Positions 9,458 through 18,211 of a DNA stretch of 64,000 bases are shown here, piece by piece (position 1 is the stretch's first letter; each line of letters opens with the position of its first letter). The stretch covers positions 1 through 64,000 of the forward strand of contig CACJPA010000002.1 of assembly GCA_902595105.1 (NCBI GenBank), written 5' to 3'. Made by a program: the position numbers and the translations under genes. Under the pieces are notes generated by a model. That model was not told where the DNA came from. It saw nothing but the letters and a program-made list of their open reading frames with translations, and made no database searches. Origin of the DNA: an uncultured Pelagibacteraceae bacterium (GTDB lineage: Bacteria > Pseudomonadota > Alphaproteobacteria > Pelagibacterales > Pelagibacteraceae).

Positions 9458-10261
9458 ATGCAACAACCTAAAAAAAATTTTAAAATAGTTCCTGAAAAAA
9501 GGAGCGCCAGAGTAATTTTACCTAACATGCTGACACTTATTGGTGTTTGTATTGGTCTTACTTCTATAAGATTTGCTTTAGATGGAAGATATGAATTTGC
9601 AATTATTGCAATAATTATTGCAGCTGTAATTGATGGACTAGATGGAAGAATAGCAAGATTAATCAAAGGTACATCAAAAGTTGGAAAAGAATTAGATTCT
9701 TTGACTGACATGATAAGCTTTGGGGTTGCTCCAGCATTCATAATGTATTTCTGGAAATTAAATGAGCTTGGAAGATTTGGGTGGCTAGTTTGTTTGATAT
9801 ATGTAATTTGTGTTGCTCTAAGACTGGCACGTTTCAATATAAATACTGGAGGCGAACCATCTTGGAGAGATAATTTTTTTGAAGGTGTTCCATCTCCAGC
9901 TGGTGGAATTTTAGTATTAACTCCACTGATTTTTAGCATGTCTAGCATTGAATTATTTAAAATAGATTATGCAATTATTGTGCCAATATTTTTTATCGTC
10001 ACGTCTTTTTTATTAATAAGTAAATTTCCAAGTTATTCATTTAAAAAAATTGTAATACAAAGAAAAGCAACAATATTCTTGCTATTTGGAATAGTATTGT
10101 TTTTTGGGCTTCTATTAATCTACCCATTTAATGTGATTTCAATAAGTGGAATTATTTATTTATTATTATTACCAATTAGTTATTTACATTATCAAAAGCT
10201 TAGAAAAGAAAATGAAGATATTAATCAAACTGATGATGATGATCTTGAAGACGTTCTTTAA
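9458..10261 (+). CDS. pssA: CDP-diacylglycerol-serine O-phosphatidyltransferase
   Basis: 267 residues, several membrane helices. The CDP-alcohol phosphotransferase signature DGLDGRIARL...GKELDSLTD (D-G-x2-A-R-x8-G-x3-D-x3-D pattern) lies near residues 50-75. It transfers serine onto CDP-diacylglycerol to give phosphatidylserine, the substrate of Psd just upstream. The C-terminus is acidic (NQTDDDDLEDVL). It shares one base with the following glycosyltransferase gene (TAATG), indicating a continuing operon. Confidence 0.95.
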   Translation: MQQPKKNFKIVPEKRSARVILPNMLTLIGVCIGLTSIRFALDGRYEFAIIAIIIAAVIDGLDGRIARLIKGTSKVGKELDSLTDMISFGVAPAFIMYFWKLNELGRFGWLVCLIYVICVALRLARFNINTGGEPSWRDNFFEGVPSPAGGILVLTPLIFSMSSIELFKIDYAIIVPIFFIVTSFLLISKFPSYSFKKIVIQRKATIFLLFGIVLFFGLLLIYPFNVISISGIIYLLLLPISYLHYQKLRKENEDINQTDDDDLEDVL

Positions 10262-11160
10262 TGAAAAAAAATGTAATTATATCTTTGGCAGATTCAAAAT
10301 ATTTTGAACTTTTAGATGAACTTGTTAATTCTATAAAACAGTTCAGACAAAGCGAAACTACTGCAATTTGTATTTTAGATGCAGGTTTAACTGATGAGCA
10401 AAAAGAAAAATTATCTTTGAAAGTAGAAGAAATTAAATCTGCAGATTGGGATATTGAAGTTCCTGATTTTAAAGTTAAAGGAAGAGAATGGTTAAAAAGT
10501 CAGGTATCAAGAGCTTTTTTACCGAAATATTTCCCTGGTTATGATAAATATCTATGGATTGATGCCGATGCTTGGGTCAATTCCTGGGATGCAATAGAAT
10601 TATATTTTAAAGGGTGTGAGAATAACAAACTTTCTATAGCAACATCAGCTGATAGAGCTTATGGAAGAGTTTTAAGAGCTGAATGGGTATTTGGAAGTTT
10701 TGCAAAAATTAAATCACAAAATTATAAACATGCAAAATCATCTGGATTTTCAGAAAAGATAGCAAGAACAGTAGCACTAAAACCTCATTTAAATATTGGA
10801 GTTTTTGCTTTAGAAGCAGATGCAACTCACTGGAAAGTTTGGCAAAAAAATTTAAGGATAGCTTTGAAGTCTGGAAAAATTTGGGGATCTGAACAAATTG
10901 CAATGAATATAACTATTTATAATGATGAGCTGCCTGTAGAAATATTACCTGCATACTGTAATTGGACTTTGATAGAAGCTTTAAGATTTGATAAGTCTAC
11001 CAGTACTCTTGTTGAGCCATACTTGCCAAATCATCAAATAGGAATTGTACATTTTGCTGGAAAAGATAACGACCTGATTAGAAACAATAAAGATTTTATA
11101 TCAAAAGTAAAAACTTTAGATGGTGATTTAATTGATTTAAAACTTAGGTTTAATAAATAA
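10261..11160 (+). CDS. Glycosyltransferase-like protein with a DxD motif
   Basis: 299 residues. The N-terminal half has the GT-A nucleotide-sugar-binding pattern: a beta strand start (NVIISLADSKYFELLDELVNSI), CILDAGL, and YLWIDADAWV carrying the DxD metal/nucleotide motif near residue 100. The GT8-like layout suggests transfer of a hexose to a surface or lipid acceptor, but no acceptor can be named. No signal peptide or membrane segment. It lies between pssA (1-bp overlap) and rlmE (no gap), so transcription is probably shared while function may not be. Confidence 0.7.
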   Translation: MKKNVIISLADSKYFELLDELVNSIKQFRQSETTAICILDAGLTDEQKEKLSLKVEEIKSADWDIEVPDFKVKGREWLKSQVSRAFLPKYFPGYDKYLWIDADAWVNSWDAIELYFKGCENNKLSIATSADRAYGRVLRAEWVFGSFAKIKSQNYKHAKSSGFSEKIARTVALKPHLNIGVFALEADATHWKVWQKNLRIALKSGKIWGSEQIAMNITIYNDELPVEILPAYCNWTLIEALRFDKSTSTLVEPYLPNHQIGIVHFAGKDNDLIRNNKDFISKVKTLDGDLIDLKLRFNK

Positions 11161-11772
11161 TTGAAAAAAAATAAAATATCTAAGAATTGGGTCAATAAAC
11201 AAAGAAGAGATATTTACGTAAGACAATCAAAAGTTGACGGATATAGAGCACGCTCTGCTTATAAGTTAATTGAAATTGATGAAAAATATAAAATATTCAA
11301 AGGTGGATTAACTGTTATAGATATAGGTGCAGCTCCAGGAAGCTGGTCGCAATATGCTGAAAAGATAGCTAAGAACGGAAAATTAATTTCAATTGACTTA
11401 AAAAAAATGGAACCAATTGGCTCTAGTATCCAAATTCAAGGAGATTTCACTGAAAAAAGCGTCCAAGATGAAATAAAAAAAAATACTACCTCTAAAGCCG
11501 ATGTTGTGATGTCAGATATGGCTGTAAATACTACGGGAATTAAAAATATTGACTCTATTCAAACAGGAGAACTTTGCAAAGAAGCAATGGTATTTGCTAA
11601 AGACTTTTTAAATAAAAATGGTTATTTTATTTCCAAAATCTTTATGGGTGGAACTTTCAACGAAATAGTCGCAGAAGGTAAAAAATATTTTAAAGAAGTT
11701 AAGGTTTTTAAACCTAAATCAAGTAGAAAAGATTCAAAAGAAAGTTTTATAATTTGTAAAATACTTAGATAG
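11161..11772 (+). CDS. rlmE: 23S rRNA (uridine-2'-O)-methyltransferase RlmE/FtsJ
   Basis: 203 residues. SAM motif I is VIDIGAAPGSW (53-62), and the catalytic K-D-K-E tetrad of the family is visible as K35, D119 (MSDMAVN), K159 and E194. E. coli RlmE 2'-O-methylates U2552 of the ribosomal A loop. No ATG lies near the N-terminus, so the start is taken as TTG at 11161, directly after the upstream stop. This suggests translational coupling to the glycosyltransferase. Confidence 0.92.
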   Translation: MKKNKISKNWVNKQRRDIYVRQSKVDGYRARSAYKLIEIDEKYKIFKGGLTVIDIGAAPGSWSQYAEKIAKNGKLISIDLKKMEPIGSSIQIQGDFTEKSVQDEIKKNTTSKADVVMSDMAVNTTGIKNIDSIQTGELCKEAMVFAKDFLNKNGYFISKIFMGGTFNEIVAEGKKYFKEVKVFKPKSSRKDSKESFIICKILR

Positions 11773-11809
11773 AGACTTTAAAATTAGAAGGAATCATATA
11801 TAAAAGATC

Positions 11810-12886
11810 ATGGTTCCTATAAAAGAAGCACTTACCTTTGACGATGTTACATTAGCTCCGAAGTACTCAGAAATATTACCATCTGAAGTAAATACATCTG
11901 TAAATTTGACAAAAAACTTAAAGCTTAAAATTCCACTTTTATCTTCTGCAATGGACACTGTCACTGAAAGCAATATGGCTATAGCAATTGGTAAAGCTGG
12001 AGGAATAGGAGTTATTCACAGAAATTTAGATGTTCAAAAACAAATCTTAGAAATTAAGAAAGTTAAAAAACAAAAATTGTTAGTTGGTGCAGCTGTTGGA
12101 GCATCAATTGCTGAATTTGATAGAGCTAAAGCCATACTAAAAGAAAGTGTTGATTTAATTGTAGTAGATACAGCTCATGGCCACACGAAAAAAGTGGGAG
12201 AAATAGTTAAATATATAAAGAAAATCAAAGGTAAGAATGTAGCTTTATGTGCTGGAAATATTGCAACACCTGAAGCAGCAAAATTTTTGATTAAATTAGG
12301 AGTAGACATTATTAAAGTTGGGATTGGGCCAGGATCAATCTGCACAACTAGGTTAGTTGCTGGAATAGGTGTTCCACAGTTAAGTGCAATTTTGTCTGTA
12401 AGAAATGGACTTAAAAACAAAAATGTAAAAATAATCTCTGATGGAGGAATAAAATATTCTGGCGATTTGGCAAAAGCTTTTGCAGCAGGTGCTGATGCTG
12501 TAATGATAGGCTCTTTATTTGCAGGTACAGATGAGACACCTGGTAAACTAATAAAAAAAAATGGAAAATTATTCAAAAGTTTTAGAGGGATGGGATCAGT
12601 AGGCGCTATGAACAAAGGTTCAGCAGATAGATATTTTCAAACTAAGCAAAAAGATACATCTAAATATGTTCCAGAAGGAGTAGAAGGTTTTGTAAAATAC
12701 AAAGGAGATGTTGGTAGTATTATATTCAAGTTAATTGGTGGCCTCAAATCATCCATGGGTTATCTTGGTTCAAAGGAAATTGTAAAATTGAGAAATAAAC
12801 CACAATTTGTTAAAATTACTAAAGCTGGATTTTATGAAAGTATGGTTCATAATGTGGATGTAATTAAAAATGATAGTAAATATTAA
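11810..12886 (+). CDS. guaB: IMP dehydrogenase without CBS domains
   Basis: 358 residues against about 485 for a typical enzyme. The TIM-barrel parts are all present: LTFDDVTLAPKYS, the SSAMDTVTE block, the active-site loop GIGPGSICTTR with Cys178, MIGSLFAGTDETPG and the flap GMGSVGAMNKGSADRYFQ. The roughly 120-residue tandem CBS module normally inserted between IHRNL and LLVGAAVG is absent; the two flanks are joined by a short linker (about residues 72-89). It converts IMP to XMP for GMP synthesis. CBS modules mediate nucleotide allostery, so regulation should differ. guaA lies two genes downstream. Confidence 0.93.
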   Translation: MVPIKEALTFDDVTLAPKYSEILPSEVNTSVNLTKNLKLKIPLLSSAMDTVTESNMAIAIGKAGGIGVIHRNLDVQKQILEIKKVKKQKLLVGAAVGASIAEFDRAKAILKESVDLIVVDTAHGHTKKVGEIVKYIKKIKGKNVALCAGNIATPEAAKFLIKLGVDIIKVGIGPGSICTTRLVAGIGVPQLSAILSVRNGLKNKNVKIISDGGIKYSGDLAKAFAAGADAVMIGSLFAGTDETPGKLIKKNGKLFKSFRGMGSVGAMNKGSADRYFQTKQKDTSKYVPEGVEGFVKYKGDVGSIIFKLIGGLKSSMGYLGSKEIVKLRNKPQFVKITKAGFYESMVHNVDVIKNDSKY

Positions 12887-13323
12887 TGAATAAAATTTTA
12901 AAATTAATTTCACTGATAGTTTTAATTGTTTCTTTTCAATCAAATTCATTTTCAAAAGAAAATTTTTTTAATGAAGCAATTAAATTATATGAAAAAGAAA
13001 AATATGAAGATGCAAGATTTTTATTTGAGAGAAATATTGTATTTAATCCAAAGGATGCTAATTCATATTTGTATTTAGCAAAAATTTATAATCAGAAAGA
13101 AGATCAAAGAAAAGAAGAATATAATTTAGAAACTACTTTGTTAATAGACCCCCAAAATGAAGAAGCTATTTTAATGCTTATGAAAATAGCATTAGAAAAA
13201 TCAAATTACGATAAAGTTAAAGAATTATCTGATACATTTGTTCAAGTTTGTAAGTCATTGTGTGATGAGAATAAGGAAATTTTAGAGTCTTTAAAAAATC
13301 TAGAACCAAACAATGAGTCTTGA
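12886..13323 (+). CDS. Exported TPR-repeat protein
   Basis: 145 residues. An N-terminal hydrophobic signal ([23 protein letters not shown]) is followed by about two to three TPR-like helical pairs ([38 protein letters not shown] pattern). It is sandwiched between guaB (1-bp overlap) and guaA (11-bp overlap), so it is co-expressed with GMP synthesis, although a periplasmic scaffold has no obvious link to it. Function unknown. Confidence 0.75.
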   Translation: MNKILKLISLIVLIVSFQSNSFSKENFFNEAIKLYEKEKYEDARFLFERNIVFNPKDANSYLYLAKIYNQKEDQRKEEYNLETTLLIDPQNEEAILMLMKIALEKSNYDKVKELSDTFVQVCKSLCDENKEILESLKNLEPNNES

Positions 13324-14875
13324 TAATAATCTTAACAAAATCTTAATTGTAGATTTTGGCTCACAATTTACTCAATTAATAGCTAGAAGAATAAGAGAAC
13401 TGGGCGTTTTTTCTGACATTATTAGTCATAAAAAAATTAAACTTAATCAAATTAACCACAGTATAAAAGGTATAATTTTATCAGGTGGTCCTCTGAATGT
13501 TTATCAAATTAATAAGTATTCATTTGATAAGAAGATTTTAGATTTAAATATACCTGTTCTTGGAATTTGTTTTGGACATCAAATATTATCTAAACTTAAC
13601 GGTGGAAGTGTAAAGCAATCAAAAAATCGTGAATTTGGTTTAGCAAATGTTATTAAAAAAAATGATAGCCTATTAACAAGTAATTTTTTTGGTGCAAAAA
13701 AATCTAAAGTGGTTTGGATGAGTCATGCTGATCAAGTATCAAAACTTCCAAAGAATTTTAAAGTAATAGCATCAAGCTCAAATTCAAAATTTGCAATTGT
13801 AGAAAATAAAATTAAAAATTACTATGGTGTCCAGTTTCACCCAGAGGTAACTCATACAGAAAATGGAAAAAAACTGATAAGTAATTTTATTTTTCTTATT
13901 TGTAAAATTAAGAAAAATTGGTCCTCAAAAGATCAAAAGATACAATTAATTAAAGATGTCAGAGCTCAAGTTGGAGATAACAAAGTAATTTGTGCATTAT
14001 CAGGTGGTGTAGATAGTAGTGTGGTTGCTCAATTATTGAATAAAGCAATAGGTAAAAAACTATATTGTATTTTTGTAAACACTGGATTGCTTAGAAAAAA
14101 TGAAGAAGTTCAGGTTGTTCAAACTTTTAAAAAAAGATTAAAAATGAATTTAATTTATGTGAACGCTGAAAAGGAATTTTTAAGTAAATTAAAAAATGTA
14201 TCTGATCCAGAGAGAAAAAGAAAAATCATAGGAAATCTATTCATTAAAATATTTGAGAGATATGCAAAGAAAATAAAAAATGTAAAATTTTTAGCACAAG
14301 GAACTTTGTATCCAGATTTAATAGAAAGTAAGTCTGTTACTGGAAGTCAAACTTCCAAAATAAAATCTCATCATAATGTTGGTGGTTTACCAAAAAAAAT
14401 GAATTTAAAATTAGTAGAGCCATTAAAATTTTTGTTTAAAGATGAAGTTAGAAAATTAGGTTTAGAGTTAAATTTAAGTCATGAAATAATTTCAAGACAT
14501 CCATTTCCTGGCCCTGGTTTAGCAATCAGAATGCCAGGTATTATTACTAATGAAAAGATAAAAATTTTAAAAGAAGCTGATCATTATTTTGTTCAAGCTC
14601 TAAGAGATCATGGTCTTTATCATAAGATTTGGCAAGCTTATGCAGCATTACTTCCAGTTAAAACAGTTGGAGTTATGGGTGATAATAGGACATATGAATA
14701 TCTATGTTTGCTAAGAGCAATTACCTCTGAGGATGGAATGACTGCAGACTTTTATGAATTTAAAAAATCTTTTATGCAAACTATTTCTAACAAAATTGTT
14801 AATAGCATAAGAGGAATTAATAGAGTTGTGTATGATATTACTTCTAAACCCCCAAGTACTATTGAATTAGAGTAA
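13313..14875 (+). CDS. guaA: GMP synthase (glutamine-hydrolysing)
   Basis: 520 residues, full length. The class I glutamine amidotransferase domain has Cys86 (GICFGHQ) and the His/Glu pair in QFHPEVTHT. The ATP-pyrophosphatase P-loop is SGGVDSS (about 231-237), followed by the dimerisation domain ending [10 protein letters not shown]. It aminates XMP to GMP with glutamine and ATP. The ATG lies 11 bases inside the end of the TPR gene. It belongs with guaB in a guanine-nucleotide operon. Confidence 0.97.
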   Translation: MSLDNNLNKILIVDFGSQFTQLIARRIRELGVFSDIISHKKIKLNQINHSIKGIILSGGPLNVYQINKYSFDKKILDLNIPVLGICFGHQILSKLNGGSVKQSKNREFGLANVIKKNDSLLTSNFFGAKKSKVVWMSHADQVSKLPKNFKVIASSSNSKFAIVENKIKNYYGVQFHPEVTHTENGKKLISNFIFLICKIKKNWSSKDQKIQLIKDVRAQVGDNKVICALSGGVDSSVVAQLLNKAIGKKLYCIFVNTGLLRKNEEVQVVQTFKKRLKMNLIYVNAEKEFLSKLKNVSDPERKRKIIGNLFIKIFERYAKKIKNVKFLAQGTLYPDLIESKSVTGSQTSKIKSHHNVGGLPKKMNLKLVEPLKFLFKDEVRKLGLELNLSHEIISRHPFPGPGLAIRMPGIITNEKIKILKEADHYFVQALRDHGLYHKIWQAYAALLPVKTVGVMGDNRTYEYLCLLRAITSEDGMTADFYEFKKSFMQTISNKIVNSIRGINRVVYDITSKPPSTIELE

Positions 14876-14896
14876 TTTTAATTATAAAAGCATCTT

Positions 14897-15316
14897 ATGA
14901 AATATCTACATACAATGATCAGAATTAAAGATGTAGATGAGTCTTTAAGATTTTTCTGTGAAGGTCTTGGCTTAAAAGAAACAAGAAGAATGGAGAATGA
15001 AAAAGGAAGATTTACTTTAATTTTTCTTGCCGCTCCTAATGATGAAAAAGCAGAAATTGAGTTAACATATAATTGGGATGGGGATGAACTAGGAGAAGGT
15101 TCAAGAAATTTTGGTCATCTTGCTTACAGAGTAGATAATATTTATGAAACATGTCAGAGATTAATGGACATGGGTTACACTATAAATAGACCACCAAGAG
15201 ATGGTCATATGGCATTTGTTAGATCACCTGATAAAATTTCAATAGAAATACTTCAGGAAGGAAACTTAGAGCCTAAAGAGCCTTGGGCTTCAATGGAAAA
15301 TACCGGCTCTTGGTAA
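14897..15316 (+). CDS. gloA: Glyoxalase I (lactoylglutathione lyase)
   Basis: 139 residues in two beta-alpha-beta3 modules. The four metal ligands of E. coli-type GloA are all in place: H5 (LHTMIRI), E55 (EIELTYNW), H74 (FGHLAYRVDN) and E117 (ISIEILQE). It isomerises the methylglyoxal-glutathione hemithioacetal to S-lactoylglutathione. The C-terminal tail ending ENTGSW is slightly longer than in the enteric enzyme. It sits between guaA and panB with short gaps (21 and 4 bp). Confidence 0.92.
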   Translation: MKYLHTMIRIKDVDESLRFFCEGLGLKETRRMENEKGRFTLIFLAAPNDEKAEIELTYNWDGDELGEGSRNFGHLAYRVDNIYETCQRLMDMGYTINRPPRDGHMAFVRSPDKISIEILQEGNLEPKEPWASMENTGSW

Positions 15317-15320
15317 GTCG

Positions 15321-16097
15321 ATGAATAAAAAGATTTCAGATTTTATAAAGAAAAAAAATAAAACTAAATTAGTAACCTTAACTGCTTACTCTAAAAATAT
15401 TGCTTCTGTTTTAGACAATTATTGTGATCTAATTTTAGTAGGGGATTCACTTGGATCAGTTTTATATAATTATAAGTCTACTAGAGAAGTAACTTTGAAT
15501 ACAATGATTGAACATTCCAAGAGTGTTCGTATGGGTATTAAAAAAAGTTTGATGATTGTTGATATGCCTCATAATACTTATCGCAATCCTAAAGAGGCAT
15601 TGAAAAACGCAAAATTAATTATGAATAAAACTAAATGTGACGGGGTTAAATTAGAGGGAGGAAAGAAAATTATAAGTACTATTAAAACTTTAGTTAAAAA
15701 TAAAATACCCGTAATGGGTCACATAGGAGTATTACCTCAATCAGACAAAACCTTTAAATTTAAAGGTAAGAAACAGAGTGAAAAAGAAAATATTATGAGA
15801 GACGCAAAGTTACTTCAAGAAGCTGGTTCATTTTGTATGGTTTTAGAGTGTGTTCAAACATCATTGGCAAAACAAGTGACTAAAAGTGTTAGTGTTCCAA
15901 CAATTGGGATAGGCGCATCTAATAATTGTGATGGTCAGATTTTGGTATTTGATGATTTTATAGGTTTAAATCCAATCAAATTTAGATTTGTTAAGAAATA
16001 TATAAATATAAAGACAGAAATATCAAAAGCAGTTTCTAAATACGCAAGTGAGGTTAAAACAAGAAAATTCCCCTCAAAAAAATACTCTTTTAATTAA
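15321..16097 (+). CDS. panB: Ketopantoate hydroxymethyltransferase
   Basis: 258 residues. The Mg2+ and substrate residues of PanB can be placed: D42 (VGDSLG), D81 (VDMPH), K110 and E112 (VKLEGG) and the catalytic E176 (VLECVQ). It adds a hydroxymethyl group from 5,10-methylene-THF to 2-oxoisovalerate, the first step to pantothenate. No panC, panD or ketopantoate reductase gene is in the window. Methylene-THF could come from the glycine cleavage system also encoded here. The last 4 bp overlap the convergent TerC-family gene. Confidence 0.93.
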   Translation: MNKKISDFIKKKNKTKLVTLTAYSKNIASVLDNYCDLILVGDSLGSVLYNYKSTREVTLNTMIEHSKSVRMGIKKSLMIVDMPHNTYRNPKEALKNAKLIMNKTKCDGVKLEGGKKIISTIKTLVKNKIPVMGHIGVLPQSDKTFKFKGKKQSEKENIMRDAKLLQEAGSFCMVLECVQTSLAKQVTKSVSVPTIGIGASNNCDGQILVFDDFIGLNPIKFRFVKKYINIKTEISKAVSKYASEVKTRKFPSKKYSFN

Positions 16098-16705
16098 AAG
16101 TATTTTTTAAATTCTTCGTTAATATTGAGTATCTCAAGATCTACCAAACCACCTATAATTAATTGTAGACCAACCACTAAAATAAATATTAAACCAATGT
16201 ATGCTATCCATATATGTTTTTGAATATAATTTGCCATATAAGTGGCTAGTGCTCCAGTAAGAACGACAGATAAAGCAAGACCAAAAATCATATATCCCAA
16301 ATACCCTTGAGCAGCAGCGACAACACCAATTACATTATCAAAACTAATCATTAGATCAGCAAATAATACTTTACCTATACTATTTATGTATGAAGGTTGC
16401 TTTGTTTTTTTAACTAAAGGTTTAATATTCTTAATATCAACAAGATCTTTTCTTAAATCATTAACTATCCATACCAATAACAACCCACCTAAAATTTTAA
16501 TAAAATAAAATTCGAACAAAAAAGTAGCAAAGATTGCAAAAAAGATTTTAAAAACAAATGCCCCAATTACACCCCATAAGATAATTTGTTTTCTGTTTTT
16601 TGGAACAAAATTTGATGCAATAGAACCAACTATCACAGCGTTATCTGCAGTTAAGATAATAGTGATAAAAATAATTTGGGTTAGAATTATGAGCTCTTCA
16701 ATCAA
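16094..16705 (-). CDS. TerC/YjbE-family integral membrane protein
   Basis: 203 residues, mostly hydrophobic, with about six to seven membrane helices. The TerC-family acidic motifs are present: LTADNAVIVG in the first helix and DLMISFDNVIGVVAAAQG in the middle. Such acidic residues are thought to bind cations. Family members are linked to tellurite resistance, Mn2+ efflux (often under a yybP-ykoY riboswitch) and metalation of exported enzymes. No such riboswitch was recognised in the region upstream. A transport role for Mn2+ is the best guess. Confidence 0.8.
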   Translation of the reverse strand: MIEELIILTQIIFITIILTADNAVIVGSIASNFVPKNRKQIILWGVIGAFVFKIFFAIFATFLFEFYFIKILGGLLLVWIVNDLRKDLVDIKNIKPLVKKTKQPSYINSIGKVLFADLMISFDNVIGVVAAAQGYLGYMIFGLALSVVLTGALATYMANYIQKHIWIAYIGLIFILVVGLQLIIGGLVDLEILNINEEFKKYF

Positions 16706-16750
16706 GATGTCTAATTATTATTTTAATTTAAGAAGATTGCAATCAAAAGA

Positions 16751-16786
16751 ATAAAAAAAAAGGCGGTCAAAAAATTTGACCGCCTT
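16751..16786 (-). terminator. Terminator of the branched-chain amino-acid binding protein gene
   Basis: Stem GGCGGTCAA (16762-16770) / TTGACCGCC (16776-16784), followed on the minus strand by nine or more T. It lies just after the stop of the minus-strand binding-protein gene and insulates the TerC-family gene from its heavy transcription. Confidence 0.9.
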
Positions 16787-16807
16787 AATAATTGTGTTTT
16801 TATTAAA

Positions 16808-18064
16808 TTATCTTTCAGACCAAGTAGGCATAGGATATTTTAACTTACAAGCTGCTAATTCAAACGGGTATACTGTGCAGTATTTTCCATTTTGAACTTG
16901 CATCAAAATACCTCTAGTCTTTTCGTTTTGACCATCTGCGCCAAATTTAATTCCTCTGTAAGGAACAATTAAAGACTCAGATGACATATCTAGATTTACT
17001 AGAGCTTGTCTGATTTTCTCAGGATCTGTTGATCCAGCATTATTAATTGCATTAGCTAAAGCCATAAAACCTGTAAAAGCTCTTGCAGGCACATCTGACA
17101 AATCTCTTCCACCAGAATGTGTTTTAAACAAGTCGTTTACAGTTCCGATCATAGGAATAGTTTTTGCTAAGTCAGTGTTAAATGGAGATCTTGTGATCAC
17201 ACCCTCTGCTTTGCTACCCATTGTATCTATGAACTTAGGATCTGTATAACCAGCATTTTGAGCAACTAAAAGTTTCGGATTATAGTCAAGTTCTTTTGCA
17301 GTATTTAAAAATAAATATGCATCAGCTGTATAAGATGAAGGCAATAAAACATCTGGGTTTTTTGCTTTCAATCTTTGTACTTCAGAACTTAAAGTTGTTG
17401 TTTTAGCTTTGTAGCTGATTTTTTCTATAACATCATACCCTTGCTCTTTAGCCATTTTGTCTTGAGTTCCACCACTATCAGAACCCCACAATGTATCTTC
17501 ATGAATAATACCTAGTGTCTTTAACTTATTGCTATTCTTTTTGTTAAAGTCATTCATGAATTCAAACATTAACTGAGTAAATTCTCCATCGTGTGGAGTA
17601 ACTCTGAAGAAGTATTTAAATCCTCTTGTAGTTAATTTTGGCGATGTTGACTCACCATTTACCCAAGGTATTCCTGCTCTCTCTGAAACTTGACTTGCAG
17701 CACCAGTTACTGACGAGTAGTAAGCTCCAAACATTGCGTGAACTTTATCAGAATTTAACATTTTTTCTGTTTCTCCAACACCAATATCTGGTTTTCCACC
17801 GTGGTCTCCAACAACGATAGATATTTTACCGCCGCCCAAACCTTTTAATCCAGCATCTTTTGCAAGCGGCATACCAGGAATGTTGTGACTGTTGTTAATG
17901 ATGTCCAAAGCTGTTTTAACTGCTGCAACAGCATCTTTACCAACCTGAGCAACAGGTCCTGTAAGTGGATAAAGTACTCCAATTTTTACATCTTCTGCGA
18001 AACTAATTGCTGGCGCAGACACTAATGAAAAAAAAGTAAATACTGTAAGAATTAATTTTCTCAT
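16808..18064 (-). CDS. Branched-chain amino-acid-type ABC substrate-binding protein
   Basis: 418 residues with a signal peptide (MRKLILTVFTFFSLVSAPAISFAE) and the periplasmic type I ligand-binding fold: VKIGVLYPLTGPVAQVGKDA, the GVGETEKMLNSDKVHAMFGAYYSSVTGA strand-helix block, and a late AFTGFMALANAI. This is the HAAT/LivJ family; ligands include branched-chain amino acids, amides and related compounds. A strong Shine-Dalgarno (AAGAGGGA, complement of about 18069-18077) precedes the ATG, consistent with high expression of SAR11 binding proteins. It is divergent from livHMGF and has its own terminator. Confidence 0.92.
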   Translation of the reverse strand: MRKLILTVFTFFSLVSAPAISFAEDVKIGVLYPLTGPVAQVGKDAVAAVKTALDIINNSHNIPGMPLAKDAGLKGLGGGKISIVVGDHGGKPDIGVGETEKMLNSDKVHAMFGAYYSSVTGAASQVSERAGIPWVNGESTSPKLTTRGFKYFFRVTPHDGEFTQLMFEFMNDFNKKNSNKLKTLGIIHEDTLWGSDSGGTQDKMAKEQGYDVIEKISYKAKTTTLSSEVQRLKAKNPDVLLPSSYTADAYLFLNTAKELDYNPKLLVAQNAGYTDPKFIDTMGSKAEGVITRSPFNTDLAKTIPMIGTVNDLFKTHSGGRDLSDVPARAFTGFMALANAINNAGSTDPEKIRQALVNLDMSSESLIVPYRGIKFGADGQNEKTRGILMQVQNGKYCTVYPFELAACKLKYPMPTWSER

Positions 18065-18111
18065 TTTTTTCCCTCTTGTTAAATTTTTAAATATCTAACT
18101 TAATACTATTC

Positions 18112-18123
18112 AATTGATCAATT
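18112..18123. promoter_or_regulatory. 12-bp palindrome in the divergent liv control region
   Basis: AATTGATCAATT is a perfect palindrome in the 147-bp gap between the binding-protein gene and livH. The rest of the gap is A+T-rich with several TATA-like stretches (TATATAC repeats near 18174-18200) that could be -10 boxes for livH. The palindrome is a plausible operator, but short A+T palindromes arise by chance in this composition. Confidence 0.3.
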
Positions 18124-18211
18124 CAATGGTTTAGTTTTTTTATTTTATCAATGCTTAAGAAGTATTTGTTTAATATATACATTCTTTATATATACTTTAA
18201 TAATAAACCAA

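Noticed and set aside
9421..9948. 175-residue minus-strand frame opposite pssA
   Set aside because: Pro/Ser-rich shadow of a membrane-protein gene whose own frame has an intact CDP-alcohol transferase signature.
12175..12615. 146-residue minus-strand frame opposite guaB
   Set aside because: Antisense to the catalytic half of guaB; low-complexity composition typical of a reverse-frame shadow.
16706..16807. yybP-ykoY (Mn2+) riboswitch upstream of the TerC-family gene
   Set aside because: The gap contains the binding-protein terminator and A+T-rich sequence but none of the conserved riboswitch loops.
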